64,000 nucleotides of DNA from Bacteroidales bacterium. Its GTDB lineage: Bacteria; Bacteroidota; Bacteroidia; Bacteroidales; F082. Each line of letters begins with the position of its first letter. Positions within the stretch are counted from its first letter, which is position 1. The notes under the pieces are model-generated. The model was not told where the DNA came from. It ran no database searches and saw only the letters and a program-made list of their open reading frames with translations. Positions 8,540 through 14,928 of this stretch are shown piece after piece. Made by a program: the position numbers and the translations under genes. The stretch covers positions 1 to 64,000 of the forward strand of contig JAKSMX010000008.1 of the NCBI GenBank assembly GCA_024400305.1, written 5' to 3'.

Positions 8540-8818
8540 TTTTCAAATATGCGCAAATATCTTTAAATCTTTGCCCACCTCATTCCTTCACCTCGACGAG
8601 TTTATCTTACCCTGAAAAAGTTGACTCACAAAAGTGCCAAATATCGTCAGGCGGGGGAGGAACTGTCTTGTTTTTCGGCGGATTATTCGATATTCCAAAG
8701 GTCAACCCACATTATAAACTCTCCAAACAAAAAACCGCACATTTTCTTCACGCAATCAAAAAAAATTTCGTATTTTTGCAGTCCGAATTAAATTAAGGAT
8801 TTGCCTAAATAAATTAAA
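8540..8818. other. Intergenic stretch upstream of the second BspA-like gene
   Basis: About 280 bases with no credible gene. It contains a single GCCAAATA word (8638-8645) and the -7 element TATTTTTG at 8771-8778, 40 bases before the ATG at 8819. Confidence 0.5.
8771..8778 (+). promoter_or_regulatory. -7 element for the BspA-like gene at 8819
   Basis: TATTTTTG followed by GCAG, 40 bases upstream of the start codon. Confidence 0.55.
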
Positions 8819-10297
8819 ATGAAAAAAATACTTTTTACAATTCTTGCAGTTATGTGCTGCACGGTGATGAATGCCCAACAATTTACATTTGGCACATATA
8901 CTTGCTATATTAAAAGTGAAAATACTGTTGGAATTAAGAATAATACTTCTGATCTTTCGGGAGAAGTCGTAATTCCTACTACTGTAACCAATCCCAATGA
9001 CGGCAAGACATACAACGTTACGCGCATAGAAGATAATTGTTTCATATTAAAAGGAATAACTTCAGTAACCATACCAGAAGGAATTACTTCTATCGGACAA
9101 AATGCATTCTACAGGTGTCAGATTACAGATTTGGTCATACCAAGTACCGTGACAAGTATTGAACGTCAGGCATTCTCCAATTGTTCATCTTTGAAATCGG
9201 TGACGATTAAAAGCGGAAGTATTGGAAATGAAGCATTCAGTGGCTGTAGTAATTTAACTTCGCTATCCTTACAGGAAGGTGTAACAAGCATCGGGGAACA
9301 TGCATTCAATGAATGCAAAAAGATAGCAGGGGATTTGGTCATACCAAGTACCGTGACAAATATCGGAGAAATGGCATTCTATAATATTGAATTAACTTCA
9401 GTAAAAGTTTTTGCTCTTGTTCCACCTGAATTGGGCTATGGTGCTTTTAAAGCTACTTGTCCTTGTTATGTTCCTGATGTCAAAAAATATCAAGAATGTG
9501 ACGGATGGAAAGACTTTAAGAATATCAAATTATTGACATATTTTAGATTAGGCGACCAAATGTATGCGCTGAATGAGACAGGCGGCGGCAATTATTTTGA
9601 ACAAGACCTGACATTTAATGACAAGGTCTCCTATATATCATACTACGATTTTACTGCAAACAAACTGACTTACAGCCGCACATTCGAAGCCACCGGCGTA
9701 TGGCAGGCGTGGTTCGTCCCGTTCGATGTGACGGTAGGACAAATGAATGATGCCGGAATGGAGGTGGCACAGATTGCAGATGTGCAGATGGGTGAAAACG
9801 AACAAGTTATTACTGCCGCTGCAAAGATGACGAACACGGATGCCGTCGTAAAGGCAAACACGCCGTATATGGTAATGGCAACACAATCCGAAGTAAACAT
9901 GACACTTGCCGGTCCGGTCATAAAAAAATCCGCTGACGCAGAACTGGAGGAACATCACATAACCATTCAGTCATCATACAACACATCAAAGATTGGCGGC
10001 ATCTACCATGAACAGTCGAACAGCGACTGGTATGCTCTCTCTCCCGATGGGACTTTCATCAAGATAAACGACGCCGTCCTGCAGGCGCAGCGCTTATGGC
10101 TCACCATAAAGCCGCGAACCGACAGCCCGTATGTTGACCCTTCTGCATCAGAGCCATTCATCGACGCGAATGTATTGGACTATTTCACCACGCCCTGCAC
10201 CGACTGCCCCGCCGTAAGGGTGACGAAGGGCGAGCAGGAGGTCATCCTCTATGCCCCGGAAAAGATGGAGATGATTAAGATACCCGCAAATAACTAA
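8819..10297 (+). CDS. Secreted BspA-like leucine-rich-repeat protein
   Basis: 492 residues with a signal peptide (MKKILFTILAVMCCTVMNAQ). LRR_5/BspA repeats occupy about residues 65-210 (ITSIGQNAFYRC, TSIERQAFSNC, TSIGEHAFNEC). A non-repeat domain follows to ~455. The last ~35 residues are the shared tail (CTDCPAVRVTKGE, then LYAPEKMEMIK), closest to that of the first gene in the window. It is smaller than the 2734 gene and lacks GLUG repeats. Likely a surface or secreted adhesin-like protein; the ligand is unknown. Confidence 0.85.
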   Translation: MKKILFTILAVMCCTVMNAQQFTFGTYTCYIKSENTVGIKNNTSDLSGEVVIPTTVTNPNDGKTYNVTRIEDNCFILKGITSVTIPEGITSIGQNAFYRCQITDLVIPSTVTSIERQAFSNCSSLKSVTIKSGSIGNEAFSGCSNLTSLSLQEGVTSIGEHAFNECKKIAGDLVIPSTVTNIGEMAFYNIELTSVKVFALVPPELGYGAFKATCPCYVPDVKKYQECDGWKDFKNIKLLTYFRLGDQMYALNETGGGNYFEQDLTFNDKVSYISYYDFTANKLTYSRTFEATGVWQAWFVPFDVTVGQMNDAGMEVAQIADVQMGENEQVITAAAKMTNTDAVVKANTPYMVMATQSEVNMTLAGPVIKKSADAELEEHHITIQSSYNTSKIGGIYHEQSNSDWYALSPDGTFIKINDAVLQAQRLWLTIKPRTDSPYVDPSASEPFIDANVLDYFTTPCTDCPAVRVTKGEQEVILYAPEKMEMIKIPANN

Positions 10298-10384
10298 CGA
10301 CTGTATTTACTGCCAGTCCTGCTGCTCACACTGTGCGGGCAGACGCGGGCAAGTTATAGACTGATGTACGAAGACGTATGATGA

Positions 10385-10411
10385 CCCCCAAAAGTGGAGT
10401 TCGGGAAATAA
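10385..10411 (+). pseudogene. Orphan remnant of the shared C-terminal tail (PPKVEFGK-stop)
   Basis: Nine codons ending in TAA read PPKVEFGK, matching the end of the tail (NPKKVEF.K). It lies 88 bases after a complete tail-bearing gene and 14 bases before the Fic start. On its own it is too short for certainty, but the second remnant at 11439 ends in the same way (KKVDFGK). Confidence 0.4.
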
Positions 10412-10424
10412 CAAAACAGGAGAA

Positions 10425-11372
10425 ATGACCACTGACCTGCAAAATAAATTAGTTCAATGTGAACAACAGCAACGCGAGCTATGGGCGTATCGTCCCCTTT
10501 CGCAAGATACGCTCCGTTCGTTACAAGAGTATTATCGTGTGGGATTGACTTATACCAGTAATGCCTTAGAGGGCAACAGTCTGACAGAGTCTGAAACGAA
10601 AGTGGTAATAGAAGACGGACTGACCATAGAAGGCAAACCTCTTTGCGATGTGTACGAGGCGGTGGGACATGCCAAGGCATACGATTTCATCTGTGAGATA
10701 AGCCGCGATGCTCCCATTGCCGAGGAAACAATCCTGACGATACATCGTCTGTTTTACCAACAGATTGATGCAGAGCGGGCAGGTGTCTATCGCAAGGTGC
10801 CTGTCTTTATCAGCGGCAGCCAATATGCAGTCGCACCGGTGGCCGAAATCAGCAAGCGCATACAGCAGTTGGTTCGGTGGTATAATAACCAAGAAGGGAA
10901 AATGCACCCTGTTGAGTTAGCCGCTGAATTGCACAAACGTTTTGTGTATATTCATCCTTTTATAGACGGAAACGGTCGTGTATCGCGATTGTTAATGAAC
11001 TTATCGCTCCTGCGTAATGACTACAATATCGCCATTATTCCCGCAGTATGCCGCTCGGAGTACATTGATGCTTTGGAACGAGGACATAAGGACGCAGATA
11101 CGTTCGTCAGCTTTGTGGCCGATAGAGTGATTATGACGCAATTGGACCTACTCCGCCTTTTCCGAGAGACACAAGCGACCCCCGTAACAGAGGATTTTAC
11201 CAAGATATTGTTAGATGCGATCCGTCGTCATCCCGGACTGAACGCCCCTTCATTAGCCCGGCATACGGGACGGAGTTTGCGTACGACACAGCGCTATCTG
11301 TGCGAGTTGAAGAAGAACGGACTCATTCGATTTGAGGGGGTTGCAAAGAAAGGCGGCTATCATGCCAACTGA
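10425..11372 (+). CDS. Fic family protein (class II, C-terminal winged HTH)
   Basis: 315 residues. The Fic motif HPFIDGNGRVSR is at about residues 183-194, with all catalytic positions present (His, acidic residue, GNGR). An N-terminal inhibitory motif of the [S/T]xxxE[G/N] type (SNALEGN, ~residues 45-51) marks a self-restrained class II enzyme. The last ~70 residues form a helix-turn-helix (LNAPSLARHTGRSLRTTQRYL). Fic enzymes usually transfer AMP from ATP to target proteins; the target here is unknown. A tandem repeat array starts two bases after the stop codon. Confidence 0.9.
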   Translation: MTTDLQNKLVQCEQQQRELWAYRPLSQDTLRSLQEYYRVGLTYTSNALEGNSLTESETKVVIEDGLTIEGKPLCDVYEAVGHAKAYDFICEISRDAPIAEETILTIHRLFYQQIDAERAGVYRKVPVFISGSQYAVAPVAEISKRIQQLVRWYNNQEGKMHPVELAAELHKRFVYIHPFIDGNGRVSRLLMNLSLLRNDYNIAIIPAVCRSEYIDALERGHKDADTFVSFVADRVIMTQLDLLRLFRETQATPVTEDFTKILLDAIRRHPGLNAPSLARHTGRSLRTTQRYLCELKKNGLIRFEGVAKKGGYHAN

Positions 11373-11373
11373 T

Positions 11374-11431
11374 TTTGGCGGTGTAAACAAGCCATTTGGC
11401 GGTGTAAAACAAGCCATTTGGCGGTGTAAAC
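11374..11431. repeat. Three 21-22 bp tandem repeats carrying CATTTGGC (inverse of GCCAAATG) after the Fic gene
   Basis: Units TTTGGCGGTGTAAACAAGCCA start at 11374, 11395 and 11417 (the last partial). CATTTGGC, the complement of the core found in the arrays at 6415 and 53743, occurs at 11393 and 11415; the first unit has ATTTTGGC. Confidence 0.8.
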
Positions 11432-11438
11432 GATGTAG

Positions 11439-11528
11439 GCAAACGGCGCTCCTGCCGTGCTCGTGACATACGCCGACGACAGCACGGTGACTTATACTAA
11501 TCCAAAGAAGGTTGACTTCGGGAAATAA
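11439..11528 (+). pseudogene. Orphan remnant of the shared C-terminal tail
   Basis: Thirty codons read ANGAPAVLVTYADDSTV, then TYTNPKKVDFGK and a stop, a clear match to the tail at the end of the 2734 gene (PAVRVTYKDGSTV, TYENPKKVEF). The rest of the parent gene is absent; upstream is the Fic-associated repeat array. It looks like the 3' end of a tail-bearing gene replaced by the Fic unit. Confidence 0.7.
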
Positions 11529-11854
11529 CGTGGGTGAACCCACAGCTGCCGCCCGGAATTTTAAAATAACGAACGAACAAAACGAAAATGCACTCCATCA
11601 ACCGGGTGGGCATTTGCAACGACAAGTGCGTCAGGAATTTTTAAAAAATATCGCTAAATTATTGGAAACAAGGAGGTGGTTTGTAACTTTGCAGCGTCGT
11701 TTTCGTTTTGGATTTCGTTCAACGGACTCCGCGAAATTCAGGATGGCGGCGTGGAAAGAGTAAAAATAGAAGTCCCCATATAATGCAGCACCGTGACGAA
11801 TGAAATTATTTCAAAAATTTATGGATTAAAAGATTAAACAATTAAAAAATTCCG
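11529..11854. other. Intergenic stretch without a credible gene
   Basis: No supported coding region. It starts with a small hairpin (GTGGGT GAA CCCAC, 11530-11542) and contains a promoter-like TAACTTTG at 11694-11701 with no convincing gene after it, possibly left over from a lost gene. Confidence 0.4.
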
Positions 11855-11862
11855 TATCTTTG
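11855..11862 (+). promoter_or_regulatory. -7 element for the T9SS cargo gene at 11898
   Basis: TATCTTTG followed by GCAG, 35 bases before the ATG. Confidence 0.55.
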
Positions 11863-11897
11863 CAGCCAATTTAAAAATAATCTATTTATACAAAACA

Positions 11898-13487
11898 ATG
11901 AAAAAATCACTGACAGCCGTCATCGGAATGTTATTCTGCATAACGGCTAACTCACAGCAAATCAATGCTATTGTCACACGGCAAGGCAGCAGCAGCAACA
12001 AGAGCCATTACCAGCTCAGCGAAACACCGAAATTCGTCCTTGACGGAGATAACATCAATGTCATGGTCGGAGAGACACAAAAGGAGCAATTCGGCATCTC
12101 CACCGATGCACTAAACATCATTTTCGGCTCGGTCATCAATGACAATGTAAACGAGAACGACCTCACTGTCAAACATCCAGTCATTATTGAGAACAACGGC
12201 ATCCTCACCGTCACAGGGACGATGATCAACACAAGAGCCGAAGACCTCGTCATCGAGGACGGCGGCCAGCTCATCACCGGCAGCAGCGTACACGCCACAA
12301 TGAAAAAGAAAATCACTGGCAACGCAAGCAACGTGAGCAAGGCAAGCAACGTGAACTGGTACACCATCAGCTCGCCGCTCGCTGCAAACACCGCATTCGC
12401 AAATGTCACCAACCTCATCCCGACGGAAGTGACAGAAATCAACTACGACCTCTACCGCCTCGATGAAAAAAACGCAGAGTGGATCAATTCAAGAATCTAT
12501 GACACCGATGGCAACACAATCATCGTAAACGATAATTTCAAGTCAATCGACAAAGGCCTCGGCTACATCTATCATAATGATGCCAACACCAAACTCGAAT
12601 TCAAAGGCGAAATCAATGTTGAAAACGTTGAATGCGCACTCACAAACAGTGCCGCTCACGGCTTCAACCTCATCGGCAACCCGTTCACGCAGAATATCAA
12701 ATTGGCAAACGTCAAAGGCGTAACTCTGGCAGACGGCTTCTATATCCTTACCAACGAGAACACTTGGGGTGCAAACATTGAATCAGGAACAATCGCTCCT
12801 CTCCAGGGTTTCCTCGTTCAGGCAACGGAGGCCGGCGACGTGACAATCAGCAGACCGGCTTCGGGAAGCAAAGGCGAGCGTTCAGAAGAACAGGACACCA
12901 ACATCGAGATTGTGGTGTCAAACGACAACTATAAAGACAACGCATACGCAATACTCGGCGGAGGCGCCGGCCTCAACAAGATCAGCCACCGTAACGCCGA
13001 AGCCCCGATGCTTTACATCCCGCAGGACAATGAAGACTTCGCAATCGCATACATGGACAAGAACACCACATTGTTCCCGGTCAACTTCAAGGCGATGACG
13101 ACAGGCAACTACCGCATCAGCCTCAACGCCACCGACGACATCAGAAGCCTCGTGCTCATCGACAACATGACAGGCGAAAAAACCAACATGCTGCTCGAAG
13201 AAAGCTACTCATTCATCGGCTCACCCGCCGACAGAGAAAACCGTTTCATGGTAAGACTCGAAGTCAGAGACAGCGACGACGAAGACGAACAGTTCGTCTA
13301 TCAGTACGGCAACGAGCTGATTATCGACGGCGAAGGCACACTCCAGATGTTCGACGTCCTCGGAAGAGTGGTCATCAGCGAGGAAGTCCACGGTCAGAGA
13401 GTTGATGTCAGCAACCTAACCACAGGCGCATACATCGTCAGACTGACAGGCGAGAATGTCATGACACAAAAGATAGTTGTCAGATAG
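11898..13487 (+). CDS. Secreted protein with T9SS type A sorting domain
   Basis: 529 residues with a signal peptide (MKKSLTAVIGMLFCITANSQ). A central region has YTISSPLAANTAF and GFNLIGNPFTQNI blocks typical of large Bacteroidota surface proteins of unknown role. The last ~70 residues (LQMFDVLGRVVIS, TTGAYIVRLTGEN, TQKIVVR) form a type IX secretion type A sorting domain, which is cleaved as the protein crosses the outer membrane. Probably in an operon with the 80-residue protein 23 bases downstream. No catalytic signature seen. Confidence 0.85.
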   Translation: MKKSLTAVIGMLFCITANSQQINAIVTRQGSSSNKSHYQLSETPKFVLDGDNINVMVGETQKEQFGISTDALNIIFGSVINDNVNENDLTVKHPVIIENNGILTVTGTMINTRAEDLVIEDGGQLITGSSVHATMKKKITGNASNVSKASNVNWYTISSPLAANTAFANVTNLIPTEVTEINYDLYRLDEKNAEWINSRIYDTDGNTIIVNDNFKSIDKGLGYIYHNDANTKLEFKGEINVENVECALTNSAAHGFNLIGNPFTQNIKLANVKGVTLADGFYILTNENTWGANIESGTIAPLQGFLVQATEAGDVTISRPASGSKGERSEEQDTNIEIVVSNDNYKDNAYAILGGGAGLNKISHRNAEAPMLYIPQDNEDFAIAYMDKNTTLFPVNFKAMTTGNYRISLNATDDIRSLVLIDNMTGEKTNMLLEESYSFIGSPADRENRFMVRLEVRDSDDEDEQFVYQYGNELIIDGEGTLQMFDVLGRVVISEEVHGQRVDVSNLTTGAYIVRLTGENVMTQKIVVR

Positions 13488-13510
13488 TTTAACTAAAAAA
13501 ATCAGGAAAA

Positions 13511-13753
13511 ATGAAAAAGATATTATTAACTATAGCGATAACAATAGGCCTCATAACGAGTGCGATGGCGCAGTCAGACGGATTCTTCAACGACTGGAAG
13601 GACTTTGACAACAGGGATAACGGGTCTGACCTTCCGGAGCTTCCGAATGGCGGTCTGACAGGCGATCAACCGACACCGCTCGGCGGCGGCCTGCTCATCC
13701 TCACGGCACTCGGCGCAGGATACGCCGTATCCAAGAGAAGAACCAAGAATTAA
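13511..13753 (+). CDS. Small exported protein with C-terminal membrane-anchor/sorting tail
   Basis: 80 residues. There is an N-terminal signal peptide (MKKILLTIAITIGLITSAMAQ), a short acidic, Asp/Asn-rich middle, and a C-terminal tail PLGGGLLILTALGAGYAVSKRR. That tail has the tripartite layout of a protein-sorting signal: a P/G motif, a hydrophobic helix and basic residues. It resembles the short PID-CTERM-like tails of Bacteroidota, but I cannot confirm the family. It starts 23 bases after a T9SS cargo gene and ends before a strong terminator, so the two are probably co-transcribed. Confidence 0.75.
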   Translation: MKKILLTIAITIGLITSAMAQSDGFFNDWKDFDNRDNGSDLPELPNGGLTGDQPTPLGGGLLILTALGAGYAVSKRRTKN

Positions 13754-13774
13754 GAATTTAGTGTTAAGAGTTGG

Positions 13775-13812
13775 GAGTTAAGAGTGGAGTTTTCACTCTT
13801 AACTCTTTTTTT
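13775..13812 (+). terminator. Rho-independent-type terminator after the small exported protein
   Basis: GAGTTAAGAGTG (13775-13786) pairs with CACTCTTAACTC (13794-13805), followed by seven T. The stem is made of the same GTTAAGAGTGGAG words that form the array at 18239-18392. Confidence 0.8.
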
Positions 13813-13870
13813 AACTTGAAACACTCCACTCTCCACTCCTAAAACTCCAAACTCCTCAAACTCCTCTCCC

Positions 13871-14386
13871 ATGTACATCAAATCCAACGACCTTTTCAAA
13901 GACACGAAACCGGAGACGGTTTACGATTCCGTGCCGCGTCCTATTGTCATCGCCGACAACCTGCTCACCCCCGAAAACATGGGTTCGATGATACGCCTCG
14001 CTTGTAACATCGGGGCATCAGACATGATTTTCCTCGGCGTGAAGCCGACACACAACATCAACAAAGTCCACAAAAACGCCGCTTCGAGCAAGAACTCGAA
14101 GATATGGTATTTCACTGAAGAGACGGATTTGAGGAAACTCGTCCCGACCAACAAGAAGATTGTCGCCATTGAGACCTCAACTGACGCGACGAACATCTAC
14201 GAGACAAAGCTGCCGGAAGACGTGGCGTTTGTGGTCGGCAACGAAGCCAACGGAATGCGGCAGGAGATTCTTGACCAATGCGACATGGTCGTCTATATTC
14301 CGGTTCCGGGTGAGAACTGCTCGCTGAACGTCAGCCATGCCGCGAGCGTGGCGTTGTTTGAATGGTTAAGGCAGGCGATTATTTAA
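13871..14386 (+). CDS. TrmH/SpoU-family RNA 2'-O-methyltransferase
   Basis: 171 residues. The three SpoU motifs are present: DNLLTPENMGSMIRLA (motif 1, Asn and Arg), VVGNEANGM (motif 2) and IPVPGENCSLNVSHAASV (motif 3, with the SLNVS core of the trefoil-knot SAM site). The length fits a stand-alone catalytic SPOUT domain without an RNA-binding extension. It methylates a tRNA or rRNA ribose; the exact target cannot be told from sequence. The 3' end overlaps the convergent hicA stop by four bases. Confidence 0.85.
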   Translation: MYIKSNDLFKDTKPETVYDSVPRPIVIADNLLTPENMGSMIRLACNIGASDMIFLGVKPTHNINKVHKNAASSKNSKIWYFTEETDLRKLVPTNKKIVAIETSTDATNIYETKLPEDVAFVVGNEANGMRQEILDQCDMVVYIPVPGENCSLNVSHAASVALFEWLRQAII

Positions 14387-14580
14387 TTGATTTTTGGTTT
14401 CGGAATATCAAGCTGGGAACAAATCTTATAAATTGTAAACTCCTTTATATCAGAATGTAATGGAACTGTCGAACACTTTCCATTTGAATTGTTGATGGAC
14501 ATTGCATGACTTCCTTTAGCCTGTCTATACATCACACAATTGTTGTCATTTAGATATTTCAAGAATTTGTTCTTTTTCAT
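14383..14580 (-). CDS. hicA: HicA-type mRNA interferase toxin
   Basis: 65 residues in the HicA fold, with the conserved Gly-Ser-His (KGSHAM) that provides the catalytic histidine, and the C-terminal IYKICSQLDIP block. Its start overlaps the 3' end of hicB by four bases, so the antitoxin is translated first (order hicB-hicA). HicA cleaves mRNA when free of HicB. The gene ends convergently on the methyltransferase gene. Confidence 0.85.
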   Translation of the reverse strand: MKKNKFLKYLNDNNCVMYRQAKGSHAMSINNSNGKCSTVPLHSDIKEFTIYKICSQLDIPKPKIN

Positions 14581-14795
14581 ACTGGAATCTGTATGGTTTC
14601 CCGAATATAATTTTTATGAATATGAGATTTCAGAACTTCTTCTTCGTTTTTATCAATTACAAGTTCAATTGCCTCTCTCATATTGTCAATCAGTTCCTCC
14701 ACTGTTTCGCCTTCTGAAATGGCTTCAGGATATTCAAGACATTGTCCAACATACCATCCGGATGGGTCTTTTTCAATAATGATTTTGTATTCCAT
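14577..14795 (-). CDS. hicB: HicB-type antitoxin
   Basis: 72 residues. The N-terminal partial RNase H-like fold typical of HicB is clear (IIIEKDPSGWYVGQCLEYP, then EGETVEELIDNMREAIEL). The usual C-terminal DNA-binding domain is very short or absent: the protein ends soon after IRETIQIPV. A promoter-like TATTTTTG lies at 14815-14822 on this strand. It neutralises HicA and probably represses the pair. Confidence 0.85.
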   Translation of the reverse strand: MEYKIIIEKDPSGWYVGQCLEYPEAISEGETVEELIDNMREAIELVIDKNEEEVLKSHIHKNYIRETIQIPV

Positions 14796-14814
14796 TGCTA
14801 TAAATTTTTGAATG

Positions 14815-14822
14815 CAAAAATA
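14815..14822 (-). promoter_or_regulatory. -7 element of the hicBA operon
   Basis: TATTTTTG on the minus strand, 20 bases upstream of hicB. Confidence 0.5.
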
Positions 14823-14873
14823 AGTATAATTTTTATTTTGAAATGACTTTTATCATGATTTTTTTTACACAAG

Positions 14874-14899
14874 AAAGAGCCGCATTGCTGCGGCTCTTT
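14874..14899 (-). terminator. Hairpin after the T9SS cargo gene 14929-17433
   Basis: AAAGAGCCGC (14874-14883) pairs perfectly with GCGGCTCTTT (14890-14899) around a 6-base loop, 29 bases beyond the stop codon. The T-rich flank is on the plus-strand side, so direction is not certain. Confidence 0.6.
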
Positions 14900-14928
14900 C
14901 CTTTTCTGCTCGAATTAGTTTTCAATTG

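Noticed and set aside
8595-8660. Another tail remnant (frame reading YPEKVD)
   Set aside because: Only six residues match, the following residues (SQKCQ) do not, and there is no stop at the expected place. Chance is likely.
11512-11763. 83-codon plus-strand frame
   Set aside because: It starts inside the orphan tail remnant, crosses the TAACTTTG element, and its sequence shows no domain or composition typical of a gene.
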